Shown piece after piece: positions 34,255 through 44,382 of a stretch of 64,000 nucleotides of DNA. The stretch spans positions 1 to 64,000 of the forward strand of contig JBFLWQ010000016.1 of the NCBI GenBank assembly GCA_040757775.1. The letters are read 5' to 3'. Under the pieces are notes generated by a model. That model did not search any database and was not told the DNA's origin. It was given only the letters and a program-made list of their open reading frames with translations. Each line of letters opens with the position of its first letter. The stretch's first letter is position 1. Source of the stretch: Thermodesulfobacteriota bacterium. Lineage in GTDB: Bacteria; Desulfobacterota; UBA8473. A program made the position numbers and the translations under genes.

Positions 34255-35919
34255 TTGGGGAATAAGACTGTACTGATAATAGGTGGTGGACCGGCTGGTA
34301 TACAGTCAGCGTTGGAGCAGGCTGAATCCGGTAATACGGTGTATTTGGTTGAGAATACTGCAGGTATTGGTGGTGAGAGGCTCTTGTATGATGAGGACTC
34401 AAAGACTGTGGATTTTGTCTCTCCGGATCTGGAAAAGGTTAAGAATAATAAAAATATCAGGATAATTACCAATGCAGATATAGAAAAGGTTGAAGATGAT
34501 AACGGTAAATTCGGTATCAGGATAAAAAAAAGGGCTATCAGAGTCATCGAAGAAAAGTGCAACGATTGTAAAGCCTGCATTAAGGTATGTCCGGTAAATC
34601 TCTGGGATGATGAGGATCAGGGATTATCATTTAGAACAGCCATAGATTTTTTTAATCATGTAGACCCTTCCTACAATATAGTCAAAGAGGCACCTGTCTG
34701 TCAGAGGGCATGCCCGGTACACCTGGATATCAGAGGATACATTGGTTTCATCGCCGACGGTAAATTTAAAGAATCTCTTGCCCTGATTAAAGAGGTACTT
34801 CCTTTCCCATCTATATGTGGACATATATGTCCACATCCATGTGAAGAGGAGTGCAATAGGGGAAAGGTAGATTTTCCCCTTTCCATACGGGATTTGAAGC
34901 GTTTTGTTGCCGATATCGACTTGCAAGATTCCTGCAAATCCAAGCCGGGAATGGTGGTAAGGGGAGCAAATAAGGGGAAAAAGGTAGCCATAATCGGTGC
35001 AGGACCGGCAGGGCTTGCCTGTGCATATGATCTGGCTTTGCTTGGTTATGGTGTGACTGTCTTTGAGGCTTTGCCCAGACCAGGGGGGATGCTAGCTGTG
35101 GGCATTCCCGATTATAGATTGCCCAGGGATGTCCTGGAAAAGGAAATAGATGCAGTAAGTGCACTGGGGGTGGAGATCAGGTGCAATACGGTTATTGGTA
35201 AAGGCTTAAGTCTTGATGATCTCTTTGAGAAAGGTTATGAAGCTGTTTTTATCACTGTGGGTGCTCACAAGAATCAGGAAATGAGGATACCCGGTGAAGA
35301 TGCCCTGGGAGTTATTCCAGGGGTTACCTTTCTTCGAGATTTGAATCTTGGAAATCCTGTTGATGTGGGTGGAAGGGTAGCCGTAATCGGTGGAGGTAAT
35401 GTGGCTATTGATTCTGCCAGGTGTGCTCTTAGATTGGGTGCAAGGGATGTAACCATACTCTACAGGAGATCGAGGCAGGAAATGCCGGCAAGTGATGAAG
35501 AGATAGAGGCAGCCCTGGAAGAAGGGATTAAGATAGAATACCTGGTTGCCCCTCTGCAAGTATTTACTGCAGATGGTAAAGTGGCAAGTCTCAGGTGTAT
35601 GAGGATGGAGTTGGGGAAACCTGATGCCTCAGGGAGGAGAATGCCGATACCAGTTGAGGGTTCAGAGTTTGATATAGAGTTGGACACGTTAATACCTGCT
35701 ATAGGGCAGGTTCCCGATATATCTTTCCTTGGTGAAAGTTCTGAGATTGAGTTGACAAAGAAGGGGACAATAGCTGTCAATCCAGATACCCTGGAAACAA
35801 GTAGACCAGGGGTTTTTGCCGGTGGTGACTGCCAAACCGGACCTAAAATAGCCGTTGAGGCTGTAGCAGCCGGCAAGAAAGCAGCCGTATCCATTGATAA
35901 ATATCTCAGAGGGAAATGA
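34255..35919 (+). CDS. HdrA-like/GltD-like fused FAD-NAD(P)H oxidoreductase
   Basis: 554 residues from TTG 34255 (GAGG 8 nt before); earlier in-frame codons overlap MvhD-2. Residues 1-110 resemble the HdrA FAD loop (VLIIGGGPAGIQSALEQA) with a ferredoxin motif CNDCKACIKVCP. The rest is a GltD/NfnB-like flavoprotein: Cys-rich VCQRACPVHLD and CGHICPHPCEEECNRG, FAD loop AIIGAGPAGLACAYDLA, NAD(P)H-binding AVIGGGNVAIDSARCAL, and C-terminal GVFAGGDCQTGP. It could bring electrons from NAD(P)H into the Hdr block, replacing NuoEF. The N-terminal FAD part lacks the usual HdrA Cys motif. Confidence 0.85.
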   Translation: MGNKTVLIIGGGPAGIQSALEQAESGNTVYLVENTAGIGGERLLYDEDSKTVDFVSPDLEKVKNNKNIRIITNADIEKVEDDNGKFGIRIKKRAIRVIEEKCNDCKACIKVCPVNLWDDEDQGLSFRTAIDFFNHVDPSYNIVKEAPVCQRACPVHLDIRGYIGFIADGKFKESLALIKEVLPFPSICGHICPHPCEEECNRGKVDFPLSIRDLKRFVADIDLQDSCKSKPGMVVRGANKGKKVAIIGAGPAGLACAYDLALLGYGVTVFEALPRPGGMLAVGIPDYRLPRDVLEKEIDAVSALGVEIRCNTVIGKGLSLDDLFEKGYEAVFITVGAHKNQEMRIPGEDALGVIPGVTFLRDLNLGNPVDVGGRVAVIGGGNVAIDSARCALRLGARDVTILYRRSRQEMPASDEEIEAALEEGIKIEYLVAPLQVFTADGKVASLRCMRMELGKPDASGRRMPIPVEGSEFDIELDTLIPAIGQVPDISFLGESSEIELTKKGTIAVNPDTLETSRPGVFAGGDCQTGPKIAVEAVAAGKKAAVSIDKYLRGK

Positions 35920-35925
35920 CTGGTT

Positions 35926-36810
35926 ATGGTGGAAGAGAAGAAGAGATATATACTAGAATTTCCAGATATCCCGGCAGAGCGTCAATCGGTACAGGAGCTT
36001 CCTGTCGAAGAGAGGGTAGATAATTTTAATGAAGTGAGCCTGGGGTTTACTGAAGATGCAGCCGTGAAAGAGGCAAAAAGGTGTCTGAGTTGCCGCAGAT
36101 GCCTGGGATGTGGGCTTTGCCTGGCAGAGTGCGATGAAGATGCGATAGTTTTTGAACAGGCTGATGAAAAGCTTGACATATGTGTTGATTCTATGATAAT
36201 CACCACTGGAATAGAAAGGGTTTGTCCTCCCCCACCGGAAAGATTTGGCTATGGTAGATATGCTAATGTAGTTACTGATATTGAATTTGAGCGAATTTTG
36301 AGCGATAATGGCCCGTATGGCGGCCTTTTGATTCGGCCTTTCGATGGAGAGATACCAAAGAAAATAGGTTTTGTATGCTGGGCTGATAACAATGAGGGAA
36401 TAAGTGAAAGCGGTATTGAATCTTTGAGTTATGCTATACATGAGGCTATGTTGGCGAAGAGGAAGGTTGATGGACTGGAAATATCACTGTTTCTCCCTGA
36501 TAATAACGACTATATAAAGGAATTAAAGAGAAATGATGGAAAAGTGCTGGGGGTCAGTGCTAAAAAGGGAGGAATAACGGCAATAAAAGAGGTTCAGGAG
36601 AGCAAAAATCTCATAGTCCAGTGGGACGAAAATGGGGATGTGAGAGAAGATGAATTTGAGATGGTTGTATTGGCGACAATGCCTGAACTCCCGACCTATA
36701 TAATAGAACTGGCAAAAAAACTTAACATAAATCTGGAGGATATGAAGAAGGGTATCATCTCGCTGGAGGCATTTGATATAAATAAAGGGGGAAGAAGAAA
36801 TCATGCTTGA
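35926..36810 (+). CDS. HdrA-derived ferredoxin-like protein
   Basis: 294 residues resembling the middle and C-terminal parts of HdrA without the first FAD loop. It has a Cys cluster, RCLSCRRCLGCGLCLAECDEDAI (about 53-75), enough for one [4Fe-4S] cluster with an additional CxxC. Then come MIITTGIERVCPPPPERFGYG and NVVTDIEFERILSDNGPYGG, the HdrA-like inter-domain segment. It probably complements the preceding HdrA-GltD fusion. It ends 8 nt inside nuoH, tying the Hdr block to the membrane genes. Confidence 0.75.
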   Translation: MVEEKKRYILEFPDIPAERQSVQELPVEERVDNFNEVSLGFTEDAAVKEAKRCLSCRRCLGCGLCLAECDEDAIVFEQADEKLDICVDSMIITTGIERVCPPPPERFGYGRYANVVTDIEFERILSDNGPYGGLLIRPFDGEIPKKIGFVCWADNNEGISESGIESLSYAIHEAMLAKRKVDGLEISLFLPDNNDYIKELKRNDGKVLGVSAKKGGITAIKEVQESKNLIVQWDENGDVREDEFEMVVLATMPELPTYIIELAKKLNINLEDMKKGIISLEAFDINKGGRRNHA

Positions 36811-37792
36811 GGCGATAATTGCTATAGCAATAATGTTGATAAAGATAATTGTAGTTTTTTCTGCCACAATGCTGGTGGTAGCCTATGTCACGTTGATGGA
36901 AAGAAAGGTTCTGGGACATATACAGGTGAGGCATGGACCGAGGAGGGTGGGCTGGCATGGATTATTGCAGCCTATTGCTGATGGATTGAAGCTTTTCTTT
37001 AAGGAGGAGATAACCGTTAGCCAGGCCAACAAAGGGATTTACCACCTGGCTCCGGTTATATATATGACCTGTGCACTGGTTGTCTACGCTGTCATTCCAT
37101 TTGGAAATGATTTAAAAATCTTAGGGAGGGTAATCCCACTGCATATTACAGACGTAAATATCGGGATTCTCTATATCTTTGCCCTTTCTTCCCTGGGCGT
37201 GTATGGGGTAGTTTTAGCCGGTTGGTCTTCAAACAATAAGTATTCTCTGCTGGGAGCCCTGAGGGCTTCTGCTCAGATGATCAGTTATGAGCTACCACTG
37301 GGTCTTTCTATCGTAGGTGTTTTGATGCTGACCGGGTCCCTCAGTATGGTTGAGATAGTAAAAGCTCAGGAGAATGTATGGTTTATCGTATTACAACCCC
37401 TGGGGTTTCTTCTGTTTCTAACCTGTGCTTTTGCAGAGACCGGAAGGACGCCGTTTGATCTCACTGAATGTGAAAATGAGCTTGTTGCCGGTTATCAAAC
37501 AGAGTACAGCTCCATGAAGTTTGCCATGTTCTATCTGGCGGAGTATACCCATATTGTTGCTGTAAGCGCCATTGCAGTGACCCTTTTCTTAGGAGGCTGG
37601 AGAGGCCCCTTCTTACCTCCTGTACTTTGGTTTCTAATTAAGGTGCTTGCCTTTGTGTACTTTTTTATCTGGGTTAGGGCTACCTATCCCAGGTTCAGAT
37701 ACGACCAGCTCATGAAATTTGGTTGGAAGGTACTGCTTCCATTGGCTTTAGTCAATATTGTTATAACTTCTTTTGTGATGGTAATTATTTAG
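36803..37792 (+). CDS. nuoH: NADH-quinone oxidoreductase subunit H
   Basis: Membrane subunit forming part of the quinone chamber; eight helices expected. Seen: VTLMERKVLGHIQVRHGPRRVG, LQPIADGLKLFFKE, ETGRTPFDLTECENELVAGYQTEYSSMKF and WVRATYPRFRYDQLMKFGWK. 329 residues, normal. It overlaps the end of the ferredoxin-like gene by 8 nt. Confidence 0.96.
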   Translation: MLEAIIAIAIMLIKIIVVFSATMLVVAYVTLMERKVLGHIQVRHGPRRVGWHGLLQPIADGLKLFFKEEITVSQANKGIYHLAPVIYMTCALVVYAVIPFGNDLKILGRVIPLHITDVNIGILYIFALSSLGVYGVVLAGWSSNNKYSLLGALRASAQMISYELPLGLSIVGVLMLTGSLSMVEIVKAQENVWFIVLQPLGFLLFLTCAFAETGRTPFDLTECENELVAGYQTEYSSMKFAMFYLAEYTHIVAVSAIAVTLFLGGWRGPFLPPVLWFLIKVLAFVYFFIWVRATYPRFRYDQLMKFGWKVLLPLALVNIVITSFVMVII

Positions 37793-37801
37793 GAGAATTC
37801 A

Positions 37802-38200
37802 ATGATTATACCACTAATCAAAGGATTGAGTCTAACGCTCAGGAGGTTTTTTTCAAAACCAATAACCATACTCTATCCCGAAGAAAAATGGGAGTGCTAT
37901 CCTCGATATAGAGGGCTTCATCAATTACAGCGTAAAGAGGATGGCAGCGCAAAATGTGTTGCATGCCAACTGTGTGCTACAGTCTGTCCTTCCGGGTGTA
38001 TTAAGGTTGATGGTGTCGAAGGTCCAAACCACGAGAGATATGTAGAGAGTTATGAGATTGACCTGACCCGGTGTATCTTTTGTGGATTTTGTGTAGAGGC
38101 ATGCCCGGTAGGGGCAATAACCATGACTTGCGAGTATGAATTGGCCAATTATTCACGTCAGGCTGTTCAGTACAATAAGGAAATGCTTCTAGAAAAATAG
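37802..38200 (+). CDS. nuoI: NADH-quinone oxidoreductase subunit I
   Basis: Two-cluster ferredoxin subunit passing electrons to NuoB: CVACQLCATVCPSGCIKV and CIFCGFCVEACPVGAI. 132 residues, with an N-terminal amphipathic region (TLRRFFSKPITILYPEEKWE). It follows nuoH after 9 nt with AGGAG before the ATG. In this complex it would be the contact point for the Hdr module. Confidence 0.95.
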   Translation: MIIPLIKGLSLTLRRFFSKPITILYPEEKWECYPRYRGLHQLQRKEDGSAKCVACQLCATVCPSGCIKVDGVEGPNHERYVESYEIDLTRCIFCGFCVEACPVGAITMTCEYELANYSRQAVQYNKEMLLEK

Positions 38201-38384
38201 GTAACCGTTCACAGTTGTCGGTTTACAGTTCACAGTTTTTTCAATAAAATATTTGATGGAATTGATATAGATGAGCGCAGCATTTGATCTTTCATTCCAT
38301 AATCACAGCACTCTCTTAATAATTTTTCTCTACCTTCTGTTTTTTTCAACCGTGAACTGATAACTGTAAACCGTGAACGGTTAC
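38201..38384. repeat. inverted degenerate repeat of the AACCGTTCACGGTT family
   Basis: The left arm (38201-38244) begins GTAACCGTTCACAGTTG and the right arm (38341-38384) ends CCGTGAACGGTTAC; one is the imperfect reverse complement of the other over about 43 nt. Within each arm, 8-9-mers of the type GTTTACAGTTCACAGTT recur. It fills the nuoI-nuoJ gap. Confidence 0.75.
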
Positions 38385-38403
38385 AAAAAAGGAGTCATGT
38401 ATT

Positions 38404-38919
38404 ATGATAGTAACAGGCTTTTTCTTCTTTTCCATAGCGGTGGTAGTGTTAATTTCGGCGATTTTGGTTGTTGTTTTGCGAAACCCGGTTCATAGTGCCC
38501 TGTCTCTGGTTTTGACCTTTTTCAGCCTTGCCGGTCTCTATATCCTTTTAAATGCACAATTTATTGCTGCTATCCAGGTCATAGTGTATGCAGGGGCAAT
38601 AATGGTGCTATTCTTGTTTGTGATTATGCTGCTTAATTTAGACAAGGAAAAAAGAGTGGGAGAAAAACACCCTTTGCAAAAGGCCTTTGGGATTGCTATT
38701 GCGGTCTTCTTATTGGTTGCTCTGGGTTCAATTGTAGCCGCAGGGGTTCTTTATGGGAATAAGGGGATACATACCGATGCTAAGGTAAGCGCCATAGGAA
38801 ACACAAAGGCTATAGCCAGTTTGCTCTTTACGGACTGGGTTTTGCCTTTTGAGATAGCCTCTATCTTGTTATTAGCAGCTATTGTGGGAGCTATTGTTTT
38901 GTCAAAGAAGGAGTTGTAA
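38404..38919 (+). CDS. nuoJ: NADH-quinone oxidoreductase subunit J
   Basis: Five-helix membrane subunit. It has [20 protein letters not shown] and [20 protein letters not shown], the conserved third helix that connects quinone reduction to proton pumping. 171 residues. AAAGGAG lies before the ATG. Confidence 0.95.
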   Translation: MIVTGFFFFSIAVVVLISAILVVVLRNPVHSALSLVLTFFSLAGLYILLNAQFIAAIQVIVYAGAIMVLFLFVIMLLNLDKEKRVGEKHPLQKAFGIAIAVFLLVALGSIVAAGVLYGNKGIHTDAKVSAIGNTKAIASLLFTDWVLPFEIASILLLAAIVGAIVLSKKEL

Positions 38920-39224
38920 TGATGATACCATTGTCGTACTATCTTATCCTTTCTGCTGCCCTTTTTACGGTAGGAGTTATAGGTGTACTGGTCAGGAGAA
39001 ATGCAATCGTTATATTTATGTCAATAGAGCTTATGTTAAATGCCGTTAACCTTTCATTTGTAGCCATTTCGAGATACCTTGACTCTCTGGACGGGCAGAT
39101 ATTCGTCTTCTTTGTTATGACCGTTGCTGCAGCAGAAGTCGCTGTGGGTCTGGCGATTATAATAAACCTGTTCAGAAACAGGGAAACAGTGAACGTTGAT
39201 GAGATAAACATTATGAAATGGTAA
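38919..39224 (+). CDS. nuoK: NADH-quinone oxidoreductase subunit K
   Basis: Three-helix MrpC-like subunit with the two proton-path glutamates in [11 protein letters not shown] and [10 protein letters not shown]. 101 residues. Its ATG shares a base with the nuoJ stop (TAATG). Confidence 0.95.
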   Translation: MMIPLSYYLILSAALFTVGVIGVLVRRNAIVIFMSIELMLNAVNLSFVAISRYLDSLDGQIFVFFVMTVAAAEVAVGLAIIINLFRNRETVNVDEINIMKW

Positions 39225-39227
39225 AAT

Positions 39228-39296
39228 TGATAGTCTCGTAAAAAGTCAAAACCTCCCGTCAGGGGAGGGAAAAGCGACTTTTTACGAAGCCATCAA
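39228..39296. repeat. full hairpin copy of the TCGTAAAAAGTC repeat
   Basis: Arms TTGATAGTCTCGTAAAAAGTC-like (39228-39247) and GACTTTTTACGAAGCCATCA (39276-39296) pair almost fully; inside, CCTCCC and GGGAGG around GTCA make a second stem. Half copies are found at 10316-10341 and 56301-56320. It may act as a transcript-stabilising hairpin between nuoK and nuoL. Confidence 0.75.
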
Positions 39297-39311
39297 AATT
39301 GGAGGAAAAAT

Positions 39312-41279
39312 ATGTTGGATTATGTGTGGTTGGTTCCCCTGTTTCCTATAATTGGCGCCATTATCAACGGAATTTTTGGGACTAAACTGAGCAAGAAGAC
39401 CGTAGGTGTGGTAGCCTGTGGAGTTATAGGATTGTCATTCCTTGTGTCAGTTTTAGTATTTTTCAGCCTGTTACAGCTTCCTCCAGAGAGCAGGTCATTT
39501 GAAAAGATTATCTATACATGGATACCTGCCGGAGACCTGAAGACCACTGTTGGTTTTCTGGTGGACCCTCTTTCCATGATAATGATGCTGACGGTCTCAG
39601 GGGTCTCTTTCCTGATTCATATTTACTCTGTTGGGTATATGCATGACGATGAGGGATACAAACGTTATTTTACTTACCTGAATATCTTTGTATTCTCTAT
39701 GCTGGTATTGGTTTCTGCCAATAACTTTCTGATGATGTTTGTAGGCTGGGAAGGTGTTGGGTTGTGTTCATACCTTCTCATAGGGTTCTGGTATCAAAGA
39801 AAGGAGCCCTCGGATGCGGGTAAGAAGGCATTTGTGGTTAACAGGATAGGGGATTATGGTTTCCTTCTGGCTATGATGTTAATCTTTGTCACATTTGGGA
39901 CATTAGACTTCCAAAAGGTATTTAATATTGCCCACTATAACTTTCAGGCTGGCAGCATGGTAATAACGGCAATAACCCTTCTACTTTTTGTTGGGGCTAC
40001 AGGGAAATCAGCCCAGATACCCCTTTACACCTGGTTGCCCGATGCCATGGAAGGTCCTACCCCTGTAAGCGCTTTGATTCATGCCGCTACGATGGTTACC
40101 GCAGGAGTATATATGGTTGTCCGCTGTAATGTTTTGTTCACTCTCGCCCCTATTTCCCTTACGGTTGTAGCCATTATCGGGGTTGCTACAGCTGTATTTA
40201 CAGCATCCATAGCCCTGGCTGCAAACGATATAAAGAGGGTTTTGGCATATTCTACCATCAGTCAATTGGGATACATGTTTCTGGCTTGTGGTGTGGGGGC
40301 ATTCAGTGCCGGTATCTTCCATCTCATGACCCATGCGTTCTTCAAGGCATTACTCTTTCTGGGTGCCGGAAGTGTTATGCATGCCATGGCAGGGGAACTT
40401 GACATGAGAAAGATGGGGGCTTTAAAATCCCATATGCCCAAAACGTACTGGACATTTCTAATAGCTACCCTGGCAATAGCAGGTATATTCCCCTTCGCCG
40501 GGTTTTTCAGCAAGGATGAAATACTATGGAATGCCTTTCAGAAGAATACGGTTCTCTGGGTATTAGGTGCCGGTGCTGCGTTAATGACGGCTTTTTATAT
40601 GTTCAGGGCTGTGTTTATGACCTTTCATGGAGAGTCCAGGGTAGATGAACATGTGGCAAAACACCTTCACGAATCTCCATCTGTTATGACCAACCCCCTT
40701 GTTGTCCTGGCTATCCTGTCCGCGATCGGTGGTTTTGTGGGTATCCCCATAATAAAAGGGGCAAATGTCTTCCATGATTTCCTGGCGCCGGTTACAGGAG
40801 AACATCTGGCAGGCTCAGCAAAGATTACACTGACCAATCTGGCTTATGCCTCGAACACTGCCGCTACTTCCGGAGAAACAGTCCACCATTCTGTCGGTCT
40901 TGAGGTATCGATGATGATAGTTTCTCTGGCTATAGCGCTGGGCGGGTTATGCCTGGCATATTACATGTATATAAAAAACCCATCTCTTCCTAAGAGATTA
41001 GCAGAGAAATATAAACTCCTTTATCATCTCATCTGTAACAAATATTTTGTTGATGAAATATATGATTTTCTGTTCGTTAACCCTATCAAGAGGGGTTCCG
41101 AAGTCCTCTGGCAATTCTTTGATGCTAAGGTAGTCGATGGTATGGTTAACGGCTCAGGTCGTTTTGTCCAGTGGGGCAGTTCTGTTTTGAAAAGGATTCA
41201 GACAGGCTATGTTCAAAACTATGCCCTCTCTATACTGGTTGGCATAGGAGCCATTATTACTTATTTCCTTTTCAGGTAA
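39312..41279 (+). CDS. nuoL: NADH-quinone oxidoreductase subunit L
   Basis: Largest antiporter-like proton-pumping subunit (655 residues, many helices). Conserved: VGWEGVGLCSYLLIGFW, KAFVVNRIGDYGFLLAM, LYTWLPDAMEGPTPVSALIH with pumping Lys/His nearby, and the long C-terminal lateral helix region. GGAGG lies before the ATG. Confidence 0.96.
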   Translation: MLDYVWLVPLFPIIGAIINGIFGTKLSKKTVGVVACGVIGLSFLVSVLVFFSLLQLPPESRSFEKIIYTWIPAGDLKTTVGFLVDPLSMIMMLTVSGVSFLIHIYSVGYMHDDEGYKRYFTYLNIFVFSMLVLVSANNFLMMFVGWEGVGLCSYLLIGFWYQRKEPSDAGKKAFVVNRIGDYGFLLAMMLIFVTFGTLDFQKVFNIAHYNFQAGSMVITAITLLLFVGATGKSAQIPLYTWLPDAMEGPTPVSALIHAATMVTAGVYMVVRCNVLFTLAPISLTVVAIIGVATAVFTASIALAANDIKRVLAYSTISQLGYMFLACGVGAFSAGIFHLMTHAFFKALLFLGAGSVMHAMAGELDMRKMGALKSHMPKTYWTFLIATLAIAGIFPFAGFFSKDEILWNAFQKNTVLWVLGAGAALMTAFYMFRAVFMTFHGESRVDEHVAKHLHESPSVMTNPLVVLAILSAIGGFVGIPIIKGANVFHDFLAPVTGEHLAGSAKITLTNLAYASNTAATSGETVHHSVGLEVSMMIVSLAIALGGLCLAYYMYIKNPSLPKRLAEKYKLLYHLICNKYFVDEIYDFLFVNPIKRGSEVLWQFFDAKVVDGMVNGSGRFVQWGSSVLKRIQTGYVQNYALSILVGIGAIITYFLFR

Positions 41280-41308
41280 TTTCCTAATATTAAAAAAGGA
41301 GTTAGTTA

Positions 41309-42877
41309 ATGAATCAGTCAGAGTTTCCTGTATTGACCCTGATTACATTTCTCCCCGCTCTTGGTGCAGTTTTCATCTTGCTCACGAATAAGGCGGAAAT
41401 AACTCAGATAAGGTGGACGGCATTTATTACTACCTTCATGAACTTCCTGTTTTCTCTACCGGTATTTTTTTACTTCAATGCAGGTTCTGCCGAGATGCAG
41501 TTTGTTGAGGAGGTTGCCTGGATAAAGGAATACGGGATAAGTTATTTTGTGGGTATCGATGGAATAAGCCTGCTCCTCATCCTCCTTACAACCTTTTTTG
41601 CACCCATCTGTGTGGTGGCTTGCTGGAAGGACATAAAAGACAAAGTCAAGGAATTTATGATATGTCTTCTGTTGTTGGAAACGGGTATGATCGGCGTTTT
41701 TGTGTCCCTTGATCTGTTTTTGTTCTATGTCTTCTGGGAGGTCATGCTCATCCCCATGTACCTTTTAATAGGAATATGGGGTGCCCCTGCCCGGAGAATC
41801 TATGCTGCCATAAAGTTCTTTTTATTTACAATGTTTGGTAGCCTGTTAATGTTAGTGGCTATTCTGGTACTGTATTTTATTAATCATAGCGTAACAGGAG
41901 AATACACCTTCAACCTCTTAAAACTATATGAACTCTCTATACCTTTCCATGTCCAGACCTGGCTATTTCTTGCCTTCTTTCTGGCATTTGCCATTAAGGT
42001 TCCAATGTTTCCCTTCCATACATGGCTTCCCGATGCCCACACCGAGGCACCAACCGTGGGCAGCGTACTTCTGGCAGCGGTGCTTTTGAAGATGGGAACC
42101 TATGGATTCCTCAGGTTCAGTATGCCTTTATTCCCTGTAGCGTCCCACAACTTTATCCCGTTGGTATCTATACTTGCTATAATCGGGATTATCTATGGGG
42201 CTTTGGTTTCCATGGTGCAGAAGGACCTGAAGAGGCTGGTAGCATTTTCCAGTGTGAGTCATTTGGGCTTTGTTATGCTGGGGCTATTTGCCCTTAATAT
42301 ACAGAGTGTGCAGGGTGGATTAATTCAGATGATAAACCATGGTCTCAGCACAGGGGCACTCTTTTTGATTGTGGGTATGATATATGAGAGGAGGCATACC
42401 AGGATGATAGCAGACTTTGGAGGACTGTCCAGGGTGATGCCTGTGTTTGCCACCTTCTTTATGATTGTTACCCTTTCATCTATCGGGCTTCCTGGATTGA
42501 ACGGTTTTGTGGGAGAATTCCTGATTCTTTTGGGTACATTTAAGTCCAATGTCGTCTATGCAGTATTTGCCGCTACCGGGGTTATCTTTGCAGCGGTTTA
42601 TATGCTCTGGATGTTTCAAAGGGTTATGTTCGGAGAAGTTACCAGGGAGGAGAACAGAAACCTCAAAGACCTTTCCGTCAGAGAAATCGGTGTCCTGGTC
42701 CCTATCCTGATCTTTATATTCTGGATTGGGCTTTATCCAAAGACATTTTTAGGTAAAACCGAGGCTTCTGTACAGCATTTTTTGAAAGAGTTTAACAAGA
42801 AGTATGAGGCTAGTATCCAGAAAAAAGATAACATCCATGCTGTAAATAAGAGTGAAGAGTTGATTGTAAAGAAGTAA
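41309..42877 (+). CDS. nuoM: NADH-quinone oxidoreductase subunit M
   Basis: Antiporter-like subunit, 522 residues. Seen: [20 protein letters not shown] (pumping Glu), [20 protein letters not shown], and [12 protein letters not shown]. The Lys/Arg-rich C-terminus ends [17 protein letters not shown] lies before the ATG, 29 nt after nuoL. Confidence 0.96.
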   Translation: MNQSEFPVLTLITFLPALGAVFILLTNKAEITQIRWTAFITTFMNFLFSLPVFFYFNAGSAEMQFVEEVAWIKEYGISYFVGIDGISLLLILLTTFFAPICVVACWKDIKDKVKEFMICLLLLETGMIGVFVSLDLFLFYVFWEVMLIPMYLLIGIWGAPARRIYAAIKFFLFTMFGSLLMLVAILVLYFINHSVTGEYTFNLLKLYELSIPFHVQTWLFLAFFLAFAIKVPMFPFHTWLPDAHTEAPTVGSVLLAAVLLKMGTYGFLRFSMPLFPVASHNFIPLVSILAIIGIIYGALVSMVQKDLKRLVAFSSVSHLGFVMLGLFALNIQSVQGGLIQMINHGLSTGALFLIVGMIYERRHTRMIADFGGLSRVMPVFATFFMIVTLSSIGLPGLNGFVGEFLILLGTFKSNVVYAVFAATGVIFAAVYMLWMFQRVMFGEVTREENRNLKDLSVREIGVLVPILIFIFWIGLYPKTFLGKTEASVQHFLKEFNKKYEASIQKKDNIHAVNKSEELIVKK

Positions 42878-42904
42878 CGAGTACATCAATCGGGGGAGAT
42901 TCAT

Positions 42905-44359
42905 ATGGATTTAGCTATTCCTAAAATAGATGTGGCAAGTTTGGGGCCAGAGCTTATACTGAGTATTGCTGCTATGCTTGTTTTGCTGGTCAGTGTATTT
43001 TTACCGAAAGGGAGGAAAGACCCTGCTGCCTACCTGAGCTTATTGGGGATTTTCTTTGCTTTCGTAAGCGAAGTATTCCTGTGGGGAAACCCGAGATATG
43101 CCTTTAACAATATGATATTGGTGGACAACTTTTCCCTCTTTTTTAACTCGATCTTTCTTATCGCAGCAGGTCTCTCTATATTAATGTCTGTAAATTATCT
43201 TAAAGAAGAAGAGATGGACCACGGAGAATTCTATGCACTTATACTTTTTGCGACAGTAGGTATGATGTTTATGGCGATAGGGTCCAACCTGATAACGATT
43301 TTCTTAGGTCTGGAGACTATGTCCATATCGATATATGTTCTTGCAGGTTTCTTTCGAAAGAGTAACAAATCAAACGAGTCCGCGTTGAAGTACCTGTTGC
43401 TTGGTGCCTTTTCTTCTGCCTTTTTATTGTATGGTATAGCAATGATGTATGGTGCCACAGGCACAACGGATCTCAAGGGTATATCAGAGTACCTTTCCAA
43501 AGCCGCTTACCTGAAAGATCCGATGCTCCTGTCTGGAATGGGGCTTTTGATTGTTGGATTTGGTTTCAAGATAGCCTCTGTCCCGTTTCATATGTGGACC
43601 CCGGATGTCTATGAAGGTGCCCCCACTTCTATTACAGCCTTTATGTCTGTTGGGGTTAAGGCAGCGGCGTTTGCAGCTTTTGTAAGGGTGTTCCTCTATT
43701 CTCTATGGGATCTTCAGCCTGATTGGAACTATGTCTTGTGGATATTGGCCGTCCTTACAATGACTTTGGGAAACGTAGTTGCCATTGCTCAGAGCAACAT
43801 AAAACGAATGCTGGCATATTCCAGTATTGCCCATGCAGGATATATAATGGTTGGAATGGTGGCTTCAAATGAATTGGGAACATCCAGCATACTGTTCTAT
43901 ATGTTAGCGTATGCCTTTATGAATCTGGGGGCATTTGCTGTTATCATCCTTTATGGCCGTAAAGGTGAGGAAAACCTGGATATCAACGATTACTCAGGCA
44001 TGGGTTTTAAATACCCGGCGCTTGCCTTGTTGATGTCTGTCTTTATGTTCTCTTTAGCCGGCATTCCTCCGACAGCAGGGTTTGTCGGGAAGTTCTACAT
44101 TTTCAGTGCAGCAATAAAGTCAGGATATATCTGGCTCGCCATCATCGGCGTTATGAACAGCCTGGTTTCAGTTTATTACTATCTGAGGATTACCGTGATG
44201 ATGTATATGAAGGAGCCGGTGAAAGAGTTTGCAGGTCTCAAGTGGTCGCCATCTATAACTATTGCCCTGATTATTGCAGTAATCGGAACCCTGCTGATAG
44301 GGATATTCCCGTCTCCATACCTGGATATGGCAAAACAGTCCATTCAGCTTTTTATGTAA
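42905..44359 (+). CDS. nuoN: NADH-quinone oxidoreductase subunit N
   Basis: Third antiporter-like subunit, 484 residues. Seen: LGLETMSISIYVLAGFFRK, VPFHMWTPDVYEGAPTSITAFM and AYSSIAHAGYIMVG. It ends the nuo run, followed by a weak hairpin and then a new promoter. GGGGGAG lies before the ATG. Confidence 0.96.
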   Translation: MDLAIPKIDVASLGPELILSIAAMLVLLVSVFLPKGRKDPAAYLSLLGIFFAFVSEVFLWGNPRYAFNNMILVDNFSLFFNSIFLIAAGLSILMSVNYLKEEEMDHGEFYALILFATVGMMFMAIGSNLITIFLGLETMSISIYVLAGFFRKSNKSNESALKYLLLGAFSSAFLLYGIAMMYGATGTTDLKGISEYLSKAAYLKDPMLLSGMGLLIVGFGFKIASVPFHMWTPDVYEGAPTSITAFMSVGVKAAAFAAFVRVFLYSLWDLQPDWNYVLWILAVLTMTLGNVVAIAQSNIKRMLAYSSIAHAGYIMVGMVASNELGTSSILFYMLAYAFMNLGAFAVIILYGRKGEENLDINDYSGMGFKYPALALLMSVFMFSLAGIPPTAGFVGKFYIFSAAIKSGYIWLAIIGVMNSLVSVYYYLRITVMMYMKEPVKEFAGLKWSPSITIALIIAVIGTLLIGIFPSPYLDMAKQSIQLFM

Positions 44360-44382
44360 TTACCTCTAATTTTTCTTCATCT

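Noticed and set aside
38201-38384. CRISPR array in the nuoI-nuoJ gap
   Set aside because: The repeats are degenerate 8-9-mers in mirrored halves without regular spacers.
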